Shown here piece by piece: positions 43,390 to 52,923 of a stretch of 64,000 nucleotides of DNA. Position numbers and translations under genes: made by a program. The stretch is from an uncultured Mycoplasmatota bacterium. Its GTDB lineage: Bacteria; Bacillota_I; Bacilli_A; RF39; UBA660. The stretch covers positions 62,001 to 126,000 of the forward strand of contig UQSR01000002.1 of the NCBI GenBank assembly GCA_900543825.1, read 5' to 3'. Numbering within the stretch: position 1 is the stretch's first letter; each line of letters starts with the position of its first letter. The notes beneath the pieces were generated by a model. It was not told the DNA's origin. It made no database searches and saw nothing but the letters and a program-made list of their open reading frames with translations.

Positions 43390-44405
43390 AATTAACAAAC
43401 TATTTAAAAGATAAAATAAGCATAATCATTATCACTATCATATCAATAATTCTAATAACCCTATTAGACATTGCCTTCAAAGTACCAGAGGGACTAATAA
43501 TAGTAACCATAGTATTACTACTATTAACACTAATCATAGCCCTCTTAATATCATATTTCCAAAAAAGAACCTTCTATAACACCCTCATAACCAATACCAA
43601 AAATCTAGATAAAAAATACCTAGTCCTAGAAACCATACCAAAACCAAATACTTACGAAGAAGAACTAATATATAACATCATGTGCGACATCAACAAATCA
43701 ATGATTGAAAATGTCAGTAGTTACATAAATAGCACCAAAGACTTCAAAGATTATATTGAGATGTGGATACACGAAGTAAAAATACCAATATCAAGTCTAA
43801 TCCTTATGACCCATAATCATAAAAACCAAGTACCAAAAGAATACATTGAAGAAATAAAAAGACTAGATAACTACATCGACCAAATCCTCTATTATGTAAG
43901 AAGTAACTATACCAGTGAAGACTTTATCTTCAAAAAAGTAAAACTAGAAAAAATAATCTCATCAGTAGCCCTTAAAAATAAAGATGACCTCTTAGAAAAT
44001 AAAATTGACCTAATCGTCGATATAAAAAATACCGAAGTCTATACCGATACCAAATGGTTAGAATTCATTTTAAATCAAATTATCAATAACAGTATCAAAT
44101 ACAAAAAAGATGTGCCAAACTCCTATATCCAAATAAAAGCTACTGAAGATAATAATCAAATAACCTTATCCATCAAAGATAACGGTATTGGCATACCTAA
44201 AAGTGATATCTCTAATGTTTTCAAAAAATCCTTTACCGGTACTAATGGCAGAGATAAAATCAAATCAACAGGCATGGGCTTATACATAGCCAAAAAATTA
44301 TGTACCAAACTAGGACATAAAATAGAGATAGAATCTGAAGAAAAAGAATATACCATTGTCAAAATAATCTTTGGTAAAAATAAACTTTATCACCCAGAAG
44401 ACTAA
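43386..44405 (+). CDS. bceS: Intramembrane-sensing histidine kinase, BceS type
   Basis: The 339-residue kinase has two N-terminal membrane helices (about 12-32 and 38-58) with almost no extracellular loop. The phospho-acceptor is in WIHEVKIPISSL (about His136), followed by the N box (LNQIINNSIKYKK), G1 (IKDNGIGIP) and GMGLYIAKKL. Kinases of this type receive their signal from the partner ABC transporter rather than from a sensor domain. Confidence 0.9.
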   Translation: MKLTNYLKDKISIIIITIISIILITLLDIAFKVPEGLIIVTIVLLLLTLIIALLISYFQKRTFYNTLITNTKNLDKKYLVLETIPKPNTYEEELIYNIMCDINKSMIENVSSYINSTKDFKDYIEMWIHEVKIPISSLILMTHNHKNQVPKEYIEEIKRLDNYIDQILYYVRSNYTSEDFIFKKVKLEKIISSVALKNKDDLLENKIDLIVDIKNTEVYTDTKWLEFILNQIINNSIKYKKDVPNSYIQIKATEDNNQITLSIKDNGIGIPKSDISNVFKKSFTGTNGRDKIKSTGMGLYIAKKLCTKLGHKIEIESEEKEYTIVKIIFGKNKLYHPED

Positions 44406-44495
44406 CCTTACAAAAAAGTAATATACTGTAATATTAAACTTACGACAAATATCCTATTATCTAGTATTATTAATTACGAAAGGAAGGAAAATAAT

Positions 44496-45263
44496 ATGGA
44501 AAATATACTAAAAATAGAAAATATTGAAAAATACTATGGAAGTAAATCAAGTTTAACTAAAGCCATAGATAACATATCATTTGAAGTAGAAAAAGGAGAG
44601 TTTGTCGCTATCATGGGTTCTTCAGGTTCAGGTAAAACAACATTACTAAACTGCATATCCACAATTGATAAAGTAACCGCCGGACATATTTTTGTAGGAG
44701 GAACTGACATAACAAAACTAAAAGAAAATGATTTAAACAAGTTTAGAAGAGAAGACTTAGGTTTCATCTTTCAAGACTTCAATTTATTAGATACCTTAAC
44801 AGCCTATGAAAATATAGCACTAGCCTTATCAATTCAAAATGTAAGTCCCAAAGAAATAGATAAAAGAATAAAGAAAGTAGCAAGAGAACTAGATATCGAA
44901 TCAGTACTAAAAAAATATCCTTACCAAATGAGTGGAGGACAAAAACAAAGAGTAGCAGCAGCTCGTGCCATAATAACAGATCCATGCTTAGTACTCGCAG
45001 ACGAGCCAACCGGAGCCCTAGACTCTAAGTCATCAAAAATGCTTCTAGAAAAACTAACATACCTAAATAATAACCTAGGAGCCACTATTCTAATGGTAAC
45101 CCATGACGCTTATGCCGCAAGTTACGCTACCAGAATAATCTTCATAAAAGATGGTAAAATATATAACGAAATTCGTAAAGGAAATGATACCAGAAAAGAA
45201 TTCTTTGATAAAATAATAGATGTCGTAACCTTACTAGGAGGAGACATAAATGATGCTCTTTAA
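44496..45263 (+). CDS. bceA: ABC transporter ATPase, BceA type
   Basis: This 255-residue MacB/LolD-like ATPase has a Walker A (GSSGSGKTT), Q loop (FIFQDFN), signature (MSGGQKQRVAAARAI), Walker B (LVLADEPTG) and H loop (VTHDAY). It overlaps the permease gene by 14 bases. With BceB it removes or frees lipid-II-cycle intermediates from antimicrobial peptides; the actual peptide is unknown. Confidence 0.93.
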   Translation: MENILKIENIEKYYGSKSSLTKAIDNISFEVEKGEFVAIMGSSGSGKTTLLNCISTIDKVTAGHIFVGGTDITKLKENDLNKFRREDLGFIFQDFNLLDTLTAYENIALALSIQNVSPKEIDKRIKKVARELDIESVLKKYPYQMSGGQKQRVAAARAIITDPCLVLADEPTGALDSKSSKMLLEKLTYLNNNLGATILMVTHDAYAASYATRIIFIKDGKIYNEIRKGNDTRKEFFDKIIDVVTLLGGDINDAL

Positions 45264-47313
45264 ATTGTCTATAAAAAACATAACCAAAAGTATCAAAGAT
45301 TATGCTATCTATTTCTTTACTTTAGTACTAGGAGTAGCTATTTTCTATGTTTTCAATGCTATAGATAGTCAAACAGTAATGCTAAATGTATCATCATCAA
45401 CAAGTGAAATAATAAGACTAATGACCACCATTCTAGGAGGAGTAAGTGTCTTTGTTTCATTCATTCTAGGATTTTTAATAATCTATGCCAGTCGTTTTCT
45501 CATAAAAAGAAGAAACAAAGAATTTGGAATCTACTTAACCTTAGGAATGTCCAAAAGAAAAATATCTCTAATCCTTTTCTTTGAAACTCTTATAATAGGA
45601 GTTATCTCTTTAGGAGTTGGCCTAGCCCTAGGAATAGTTTTATCACAACTAATGAGTATCTTAGTAGCCAATATGTTTGAAGCAGACCTAACAAAATTTC
45701 AGTTTACATTTTCATCTTCAGCAGCCTTAAAAGCCTTATTATACTTTAGCATAATGTATCTAATAGTAATGATATTTAACACCATAATTGTAAATAAATG
45801 TAAACTAATAGATCTATTACATGGTAATAAAAAATCCGAAAAAGTAAAATTAAAAAATCCTATCATTTGCACTATAGTATTTATAATTGCGGTCATAGCA
45901 CTATCATATGCTTACTATCTAGTAACAGATGTTTTTGGTACTTCACCACTTATGAATACTATAAGTGGGATATTAATACCAATAGCCCTAGGATGCGTAT
46001 CAACATTTCTAATATTTTGGTCACTATCAGGTCTAATCCTAAAGATAGTAATGCATCTAAAAAAATACTACTACAAAGGATTAAATAGTTTTACCGTTCG
46101 TCAAATAAGTAGTAAAATAAATACCACAGTCTTTTCAATGACAATAATATGCCTAATGTTATTCTTTACCATATGTATCTTTTCCTCAGCATTATCCATA
46201 AAGAACTCCCTATCAGGTAATCTAAAAGATTTAGCACCCGTTGATATTCAGTTCTCAAAATTACAAGAATCATTATCTAAAGAAGAAAAAGAAAACTTTT
46301 CAAAAGACATAATAGAGGACTACAATACCACTGCCAAAGATACCTTACAAAGATTAGATGTATATAAGTATCTAAAAGATGTAGTAGATATAAATACATA
46401 TAGAGTAGAAGAAATAACCCTAAAAGATTCTTTTGGAGACCAAATAGAACAAATAGGAAAAGATTATCCCACACTAGCTTATAACGTAAGAGAAGACTTA
46501 GTAAAATTAAGTGACTACAATCGTCTAGCAAAACTATATAACAAAAAAGAATTAACTCTAAAAGATAATGAATATGTAATTATATCTAACTATAAGATGA
46601 TGGCGGGCATTCGAAATATAGCCTTAAAAAATAATACCAAACTAACTATAAATAGTAAAAACTACTATCCAAAATATCAAGAATGTCAAGATGGCATTAT
46701 CGAACTAAGTGGAAGTGCTACTAATACAGGAGTAATAATATTACCAGATAATGCCTTAGAAGGTATTCATCCATATAAAAATATTTTAGCAGCTAACTAT
46801 CAAGCAGACACTAAAGAAGAAAAAGAAAATGTTGAAGATATAGTTAGTACTATAATAAATAACCATTTTAACAAAGATACCTTATTATCATATAATACTA
46901 AAATAGATATCTATGAATCATCCATAGGACTAGGAGCCATGGTAACATTTGTAGGACTATATCTAGGAATAATTTTCTTAATATCAAGTGCGGCCATCTT
47001 AGCCTTAAAAGAATTATCAGAAAGTACTGATAATAAAGAAAGATTTAATATGTTAAGAAAAATAGGAACTGATGAGAAAATGATAAACAAAGCCCTATTT
47101 AATCAGATAGCAGTATTCTTTCTATTCCCATTATTACTAGCTATAATTCATTCAATATTTGGAATAGAGTTTGCTAACTATATCTTAAAAACAATGGGAA
47201 CAGAATCATTATTATCATCAATAATATTAACAGCAGTATTTCTAGTAGTAATCTATGGAGGATATTTCTTAGTAACATACTACTGTAGTAAAACCATAAT
47301 AAAGGAGAGATAA
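45250..47313 (+). CDS. bceB: FtsX-like ABC permease, BceB type
   Basis: The 687-residue permease has about ten membrane helices in the BceB arrangement. Two FtsX-type segments (near 55-200 and 560-685) flank a large extracellular domain (about 320-535), the part that in BceB-type proteins recognises the peptide-bound target. It is translationally coupled to the ATPase. Confidence 0.92.
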   Translation: MMLFKLSIKNITKSIKDYAIYFFTLVLGVAIFYVFNAIDSQTVMLNVSSSTSEIIRLMTTILGGVSVFVSFILGFLIIYASRFLIKRRNKEFGIYLTLGMSKRKISLILFFETLIIGVISLGVGLALGIVLSQLMSILVANMFEADLTKFQFTFSSSAALKALLYFSIMYLIVMIFNTIIVNKCKLIDLLHGNKKSEKVKLKNPIICTIVFIIAVIALSYAYYLVTDVFGTSPLMNTISGILIPIALGCVSTFLIFWSLSGLILKIVMHLKKYYYKGLNSFTVRQISSKINTTVFSMTIICLMLFFTICIFSSALSIKNSLSGNLKDLAPVDIQFSKLQESLSKEEKENFSKDIIEDYNTTAKDTLQRLDVYKYLKDVVDINTYRVEEITLKDSFGDQIEQIGKDYPTLAYNVREDLVKLSDYNRLAKLYNKKELTLKDNEYVIISNYKMMAGIRNIALKNNTKLTINSKNYYPKYQECQDGIIELSGSATNTGVIILPDNALEGIHPYKNILAANYQADTKEEKENVEDIVSTIINNHFNKDTLLSYNTKIDIYESSIGLGAMVTFVGLYLGIIFLISSAAILALKELSESTDNKERFNMLRKIGTDEKMINKALFNQIAVFFLFPLLLAIIHSIFGIEFANYILKTMGTESLLSSIILTAVFLVVIYGGYFLVTYYCSKTIIKER

Positions 47314-47314
47314 G

Positions 47315-48406
47315 ATGAGCTATTTAGTACCAATAAAAGCAGCTTTAATAATCTTTCCTTTTTTAGCCTTATTAATAACATTACCATATATAATATATGA
47401 ATATCATTATTATGGATCAGTAAACAAATTAAGAACTTTAATAATATATTCCTTTATCTTATATCTAATAACAATCTACTTTTTAGTAATATTACCTCTT
47501 CCAACCAAAGAAGAAGTAATCAAAATGAAAGTGATTAATCCTCAGTTAATTCCATTAACATTCATAAAAGATATAATAGAGGACCTAATAGAATTAAAAC
47601 AAATAAACATTCTAAAAATAATAACTATACCTAGTATATATACTGTTATCTTTAATATAATAATGTTTATGCCATTAGGAGTCTATCTAAGATACTACTA
47701 TAAATGTTCATTAAAGAAAACAATAATTATAAGTTTCTTAATATCACTATTCTTTGAATTAACTCAGTTAACAGGACTATATTATATCTATCCTAGACCA
47801 TATCGTAATTTTGATGTGGATGACCTATTAATAAACACACTAGGAGGTCTTCTGGGATATTTAATAATAAGTCCTATCCAAAAACATTTACCAACAAGAG
47901 AAGATATCGATACCAAATCATTAAAAGAAGGACAAAAAGTATCTTCCTTAAGAAGAATAACACTCTTTATAGGAGATATCTTTATCTATCTACTAATGAT
48001 AATGCTAGTATCAATTTTAATAAATAATAAATATATAAATCTTTCACTAGCGGTTCTTTACTTTATTATTATTCCATATTTTAATCATAACCAAACTATC
48101 TTTGGAAAAATAATAAATGTATCATTAGAAGTACCAGATAAGAGATTACTTAGAATAACTTTAAGAAATATCTTTATATATTTATATTACTATGGAATAT
48201 TTTCATTAGTGGTACATTTAGAAATGTTATTAGCTAAAAATATACCTAACTATTTATCAGTAATAATAGGATTAAATACATTTTTAATATTTATAATTTT
48301 CTATATATATAGTTTTATAAAAATATTAAAAAATAAGCAATTACTATATGATAAAGTATTAAATATAAAGTATGTAAGTACTATAAAAGTAAATAATGTA
48401 GATTAA
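47315..48406 (+). CDS. VanZ-RDD fusion membrane protein
   Basis: The 363-residue protein starts with a VanZ-like domain (four to five helices; RPYRNFDVDDLLINTLGGLLGY, region about 164-185, is the VanZ signature). It continues with an RDD domain of three helices (SLRRITLFIGDIFIY...). VanZ confers low-level teicoplanin resistance in enterococci, but the fusion's role is unknown. It starts one base after the BceB stop, so it belongs to the peptide-resistance operon. Confidence 0.85.
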   Translation: MSYLVPIKAALIIFPFLALLITLPYIIYEYHYYGSVNKLRTLIIYSFILYLITIYFLVILPLPTKEEVIKMKVINPQLIPLTFIKDIIEDLIELKQINILKIITIPSIYTVIFNIIMFMPLGVYLRYYYKCSLKKTIIISFLISLFFELTQLTGLYYIYPRPYRNFDVDDLLINTLGGLLGYLIISPIQKHLPTREDIDTKSLKEGQKVSSLRRITLFIGDIFIYLLMIMLVSILINNKYINLSLAVLYFIIIPYFNHNQTIFGKIINVSLEVPDKRLLRITLRNIFIYLYYYGIFSLVVHLEMLLAKNIPNYLSVIIGLNTFLIFIIFYIYSFIKILKNKQLLYDKVLNIKYVSTIKVNNVD

Positions 48407-48433
48407 TATAGTCTATGTTATTTTTTCTTTATT

Positions 48434-48490
48434 CTCTTAAGCCTAGGTCTTAAGAGGTAATTTAGAGCCTATTATATAGTCTCTAAATTA
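48434..48490 (+). repeat. Pair of C/T-mismatch hairpins (family HP) after the VanZ gene
   Basis: 48434-48456: 8-bp stem, C48442 opposite T48448, inner CTAGG. 48458-48490: perfect 10-bp stem, C48468 opposite T48480, then an inner CTAT/ATAG helix with a three-base loop. The rest of the gap to 48593 holds no gene. Confidence 0.8.
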
Positions 48491-48593
48491 AAGATATTTA
48501 TGTTGTATTATATATAAGTAAAAGTTGCAATAAGTAATAAAGTAATATTTTAAATAACTATTGTTTACAATTGAGTATAATTTTTAATCAGTT

Positions 48594-48672
48594 AAAAAAG
48601 TCCGGTTTCATAAATAAAAAAGTCCGGTTATAAGTGGACTTTTTATACAAACATTTATAAAAAAGTCCGGTT
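48594..48672 (+). repeat. Three copies of AAAAAAGTCCGGTT upstream of the AlbA_2 gene
   Basis: Identical 14-mers start at 48594, 48616 and 48659. The middle one is the left arm of a hairpin (AAAAGTCC with GGACTTTT, 48618-48643) that could terminate transcription. Two more copies lie inside the following gene at 49911 and 49932. Repeats at a promoter and inside the gene of a DNA-binding protein suggest binding sites. Confidence 0.75.
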
Positions 48673-48760
48673 TTAAATAAAAATTTAATTGATTCAACAT
48701 TTATTGACAAAAGAAATAAAAAAATAGTGTATAATATATAGTAATAAATGGAGGTATTAA

Positions 48761-50206
48761 ATGCAATTAAAAGATTATGAAAAAGTAGAAAGTACTAATA
48801 TAGAATTTAAAGAAAAAGTTGAATATAGTAAACCAAAAAGCTGGCTTAAATCAGTTTCCGCATTTGCTAACTCAAATGGTGGAATCTTATTGTTTGGTAT
48901 AAGAGATGTGGATAGAAAAGCAGTCGGTTTAGACAATATAGTTAAAGATTCAGAAAAAGTATCTGAATTAATAAATGACAAGATTACTCCACTTCCAAGA
49001 TATGAATTAAAGACTTTTAAGGAAAATAATATGGACTTTATGGAAGTAAAAGTAGGAGATGGTCCAAGAACTCCATATTATTATAATGGTGACGGAAGAA
49101 AAGAAGCATTCATTAGAGCGGGTAATCAATCAATATCTGCTCCAAAACATGTATTGGATGGATTAATTTTAAAAGGTCAAAATACAACTTTTGATGAATT
49201 ACCTAGTAAGTATGATGTTTCTGATGTTAGTTTTACTTTATTAAATGCTTCATTAAAAAATGAAACAGGTAAAGAGTTGAATAAAGATAAAGATTATATA
49301 TCATTAGAGTTAATAACTAAGGATAAAAAAGTTACAAATGCAGGATTGCTTTTATCCGATCAGGGCTTATTGATTCAGTCAAGAATATTTTGTACTAGGT
49401 GGAAAGGCTTAGTTAAGGGTTCTGTTGATGGAGATGCTATTGACGATAAAGAATATAGTGGCAGTATTATATCTCTTTTAGAAAATGCTGAAATCTTCAT
49501 TAAAAATCATTCTAGAATGGGATGGGAAATTAAAGGAATGAAGAGAATAGAAGTGGAAGATTATCCTGTTAGAGCAATTCGTGAAGCCATTGTTAATGCT
49601 ATTATTCATAGAGATTACCAAATAGTGGGTTCTGAAATTCATATAGATATGTATGATAACAGATTAGAAATAACATCTCCAGGTGGAATGATTGATGGTA
49701 GTTTTGTGCAAAACTTAGATATAACTAAAATATCATCAATGAGACGAAATAGAGTTATTTCAGATATATTTAATAGATTGCATTTTATGGAACGTAGAGG
49801 AAGTGGTTTGACCAGAATAGTTGAGTCATATAATGATTACAATGTTAAACCAACATTTAGTTCTGATGTCTCATCATTTAAAGTCATTTTCCCTAATAAA
49901 AGTTATATAGAAAAAAGTCTGGTTACAAGCGAAAAAAGTCCGGTTACAAGCGGAAATATTGTTAGCGATGAAGATTATTTTGTTATTAAATTACATAAAA
50001 ATCTTCCAATGAATGTAACCAAAAATACTCATGATAAAATTCAAAAATTATTTGACAAATTTAGTTATCAATATGATTTTAAATGGGAAGATGTTGCGGA
50101 AATATTTAAAGTAAAAAAATCTAGAGCATCAGAAGTTATTGGCTTATTATTAGATTCAAACTTGATTGAACAATCAGATCCAACTAAATATAAATTTAAA
50201 AAATAA
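48761..50206 (+). CDS. AlbA_2 (Schlafen-like) regulator with HATPase domain
   Basis: In this 481-residue protein of the COG2865 type the N-terminal AlbA_2 domain has NIEFKEKVEYSKPKSWLKSVSAFANSNGG and LFGIRD (about 10-50). A GHKL-like ATPase domain follows (VRAIREAIVNAIIHRDY, about 270-290; RRGSGLTRI). A linker carries the tandem heptad KSLVTSE KSPVTSG, and a winged helix ends the protein (VAEIFKVKKSRASEVIGLLLDSNLI). It is probably a DNA-binding regulator. The linker repeat is encoded by the same 14-mer found three times upstream. Confidence 0.85.
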   Translation: MQLKDYEKVESTNIEFKEKVEYSKPKSWLKSVSAFANSNGGILLFGIRDVDRKAVGLDNIVKDSEKVSELINDKITPLPRYELKTFKENNMDFMEVKVGDGPRTPYYYNGDGRKEAFIRAGNQSISAPKHVLDGLILKGQNTTFDELPSKYDVSDVSFTLLNASLKNETGKELNKDKDYISLELITKDKKVTNAGLLLSDQGLLIQSRIFCTRWKGLVKGSVDGDAIDDKEYSGSIISLLENAEIFIKNHSRMGWEIKGMKRIEVEDYPVRAIREAIVNAIIHRDYQIVGSEIHIDMYDNRLEITSPGGMIDGSFVQNLDITKISSMRRNRVISDIFNRLHFMERRGSGLTRIVESYNDYNVKPTFSSDVSSFKVIFPNKSYIEKSLVTSEKSPVTSGNIVSDEDYFVIKLHKNLPMNVTKNTHDKIQKLFDKFSYQYDFKWEDVAEIFKVKKSRASEVIGLLLDSNLIEQSDPTKYKFKK

Positions 50207-50234
50207 TGATACATAATCAAATTGAAATGAAGAA

Positions 50235-50543
50235 ATGAAAGATGATAATTATATGAATGCTACCGATTTCGAAAAGTATTATGGAGATAGAAAATATAAA
50301 GAAAAACAAATTGAACTAGAGAAAATAGATTTTACAAATTTTGAAAAGAAAAGAATGTTAAGAGAGATAAATAAGTACGCAATGGAAAAAGAATTTGATT
50401 TATATCACGATTTAATGGACGATATAATGGATAGTCATCCAGATTGGTTTAATATGTTAACATTTAACAAAAAAGAAAATAAATTCATTCTTGATTATAT
50501 AAAATCAAAAAATAGAATCAAACATAAAAGGCAGATTAATTAA
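50235..50543 (+). CDS. Hypothetical protein, up to 102 residues
   Basis: A soluble, charged, helical protein with no recognised domain. The ribosome site is weak; MNATDFEKYYG at 50253 is an alternative start. It follows the AlbA_2 gene by 28 bases and may be cotranscribed. It has a terminator 44 bases after its stop. Confidence 0.5.
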   Translation: MKDDNYMNATDFEKYYGDRKYKEKQIELEKIDFTNFEKKRMLREINKYAMEKEFDLYHDLMDDIMDSHPDWFNMLTFNKKENKFILDYIKSKNRIKHKRQIN

Positions 50544-50586
50544 TAAATTATTATATGATACGTAATAATATATACTTATAACTTAG

Positions 50587-50620
50587 GAGATTAACAAAAA
50601 CTAGTCTCTTTTTGTTTTTA
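50587..50620 (+). terminator. Terminator after the 102-residue gene
   Basis: GAGATTA pairs with TAGTCTC (one G-T pair) around an A-rich loop, followed by T5GT5. Confidence 0.75.
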
Positions 50621-50696
50621 TTAAAAAATGTTATAATATAACTATATTTAATATTCATTTAATAAATAAATTATATATTTAAAAAGGTGATTAACT

Positions 50697-51179
50697 ATGC
50701 ATATCTTAATAATTGAAGATGAATATACACTCGCAGAACTAATAAAAGAAAAATTAACTAAAGATGATTACATCGTAGATATAGAAACAGATGGTGAAGA
50801 AGGTTATTATAATGCCTTATCATGACTATATGATTTAATAATATTAGATGTAATGTTACCAAGTATGAATGGTTTTGAAATATTAAAAAAACTAAGAGAA
50901 GAAGAAATAGAAAGTAAAGTCATAATGTTAACAGCCGAATCAATGCTCGAAGATAAACTAAATGGTTTAGAAAATGGAGCGGATGACTACTTAACAAAAC
51001 CATTTCATATTGAAGAGTTATTAGCAAGAGTAAATATTCAGTTAAATAAAACAAGTAGTAGTAAAAAGAAAAAAATATCTTATGAAGATATAGAAATAGA
51101 TATAACAAAATCAGTACTAAAAAATACTAACAATAATGAAGAAGTAGAACTAGTATGTAAAGAATTAAAATGGTTATAA
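50697..51179 (+). pseudogene. OmpR-family response regulator, broken
   Basis: From ATG 50697 (behind AAGGTGA) the frame reads a good receiver domain (ILIIEDEYTLAELIKEKL), hits TGA at 50823-50825 and continues in frame with YDLIILDVMLPSMNG, VIMLTAE and LTKPFHIEELLARV. Intact relatives usually have Gly or a similar residue at the TGA position. The effector domain stops after its first strand (VELVCKELKWL), so most of the winged helix is gone. There is no kinase gene next to it. Both lesions indicate decay. Confidence 0.8.
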
Positions 51180-51215
51180 ATTATATGTAAATAACACCGC
51201 TATAAATTAAATATC

Positions 51216-51252
51216 AAAAAGATACCAAAAAGTAAAATTAGTATCTTTTTAT
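51216..51252 (+). terminator. Terminator after the response-regulator remnant
   Basis: AAAAAGATAC pairs with GTATCTTTTT, 10 bp perfect. Confidence 0.8.
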
Positions 51253-51310
51253 ACTAGTCAAGTTAACCAAATTAACATTATTTACATATACTACTTTGAA
51301 GGTGATAACT

Positions 51311-52693
51311 ATGAATAATAATGAAGATAGAGCGGTTCGTAAAGTAGTGATTGATCCAGGTCATGGAGGTACGGATGCAGGTGCTACAGGCAATAATTTA
51401 CTAGAAAAAGACTATAATCTATTAATATCCAAATACATGTATGATAGATTTAAACAGTTAGGAGTGCCAGTAGCTATAACAAGAGACTCAGATACCACAT
51501 TATCTCCAAGTGATAGAGTAAATACTATTTTAAATAAGTTTGGCAACTCATCTGATGTTATACTAATATCGAACCATGTTAATTCAGGCGGCGGCGAAGG
51601 AGCCGAAGTCATCTATGCCCTAAGAAACAAAGATACCCTAGCTAAAAGAATACTAGAAAACATAGGAGCCACTGGACAAGAAACAAGAAAATATTACCAA
51701 AGAAGACTACCGAGTGATACCTCAAAAGACTACTATTTCATACATCGAAATACTGGCAATCTAGAACCACTAATAGTGGAGTATGGCTTTATTGACAATA
51801 CCAAAGATGTCGAATTCCTAAAAGAAAACTATGAAGAATTAGCAGAATCCGTAATATCTGCAGTAGCAAACTATATAGGAGTACCATACACACCACCAGA
51901 GGGCCTAATAACTAATACCTATGTTGTTCAAAAAGGCGATACCCTATATAGCATAGCAAATAAATTAGGTACAACAGTTTCAGAACTAAAAAAAGAAAAC
52001 AATCTAACATCAAATACACTTCAAATAGGAGAGGTACTTCGCGTGCCGACTAAAGAAATATATGAAGAAGAAGAAAATATCTACATAGTCAAAAAAGGCG
52101 ATACTTTATACTCAATTGCCATGGCTAATAATACTACTGTGGATGAATTAAAGAAAGCAAATAATCTAACATCCAATATTCTATCAACTGGACAATTACT
52201 AAAAATACCAAGTGCATTATTACCAGAGTCAACATACATTGTAAAAAAAGGAGATTCCTTATATTCTATTGCCAATAAATATAATACTACCGTTGATGAA
52301 CTAAAGAGAATCAATAACTTAACAAGTAATATTCTAAGTATTGGTCAGATACTAAAATTACCAAGTGATAAAGCAAACGATGTAGAGAATGAAGAAAATA
52401 CCATTAGTTATACAGTTCAAAAAGGAGATTCCCTATATAGTATAGCCAGAAAGTATGATACAACTATTGATAGAATAAAAGATTTAAATAATTTAACCAC
52501 CAATTTACTATCCATAGGTCAAGTATTACTAATACCAACAGATACCAATCTTGAAACAACTTACACAGTCCAAAAAGGAGACTCTCTATACAGTATAGCT
52601 AAAAAATATAACACTACTGTTGATAGATTAAAGCAATTAAATAATCTAACATCAAATCTACTATCCATAGGTCAAATACTAATAGTAAGATAA
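51311..52693 (+). CDS. N-acetylmuramoyl-L-alanine amidase with five LysM repeats
   Basis: This 460-residue protein starts at 51311 behind GAAGGTGA. The Amidase_3 domain (about 10-190) has the zinc motif VIDPGHGGTDAG, SNHVNSG and the catalytic Glu in LIVEYGF. Five LysM modules of the form VQKGDTLYSIA...NNLTSN...GQ.L..P follow, which bind N-acetylglucosamine chains. It cuts the bond between muramic acid and the stem peptide. No signal peptide is visible, so export by an unusual route, lysis or a mother-cell role must be considered. Confidence 0.92.
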   Translation: MNNNEDRAVRKVVIDPGHGGTDAGATGNNLLEKDYNLLISKYMYDRFKQLGVPVAITRDSDTTLSPSDRVNTILNKFGNSSDVILISNHVNSGGGEGAEVIYALRNKDTLAKRILENIGATGQETRKYYQRRLPSDTSKDYYFIHRNTGNLEPLIVEYGFIDNTKDVEFLKENYEELAESVISAVANYIGVPYTPPEGLITNTYVVQKGDTLYSIANKLGTTVSELKKENNLTSNTLQIGEVLRVPTKEIYEEEENIYIVKKGDTLYSIAMANNTTVDELKKANNLTSNILSTGQLLKIPSALLPESTYIVKKGDSLYSIANKYNTTVDELKRINNLTSNILSIGQILKLPSDKANDVENEENTISYTVQKGDSLYSIARKYDTTIDRIKDLNNLTTNLLSIGQVLLIPTDTNLETTYTVQKGDSLYSIAKKYNTTVDRLKQLNNLTSNLLSIGQILIVR

Positions 52694-52731
52694 AATAGAA
52701 AGTATATAACCATATATTTTCTTTTTTTAAT

Positions 52732-52793
52732 CCCCAAAAGCCTATAATAATATAGTCTTTTGAGGCATTATGAAGCCTAAGGTCTTCATAATG
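52732..52793 (+). repeat. Pair of C/T-mismatch hairpins (family HP) after the amidase gene
   Basis: 52732-52765: 9-bp stem with one mismatch, C52741 opposite T52756, then an inner CTATA/TATAG helix. 52766-52793: perfect 10-bp stem, C52776 opposite T52783, inner CTAAGG. Confidence 0.8.
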
Positions 52794-52923
52794 AACAATT
52801 TTAAGGGTATAATAATTTATAATTAAAAAAAGATAAAAGACCAAATTATAAATAAAGTATATTTTGTTTATTGCCATAATGATAATCGTTTGATATAATA
52901 CAATACAAGGGTGGTGGTAAAAA

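Noticed and set aside
50823..50825. In-frame TGA as selenocysteine or as a recoded sense codon
   Set aside because: No SECIS-like context and the position is not a redox site; intact genes use TGG for Trp, and the gene is also truncated at its C-terminus.
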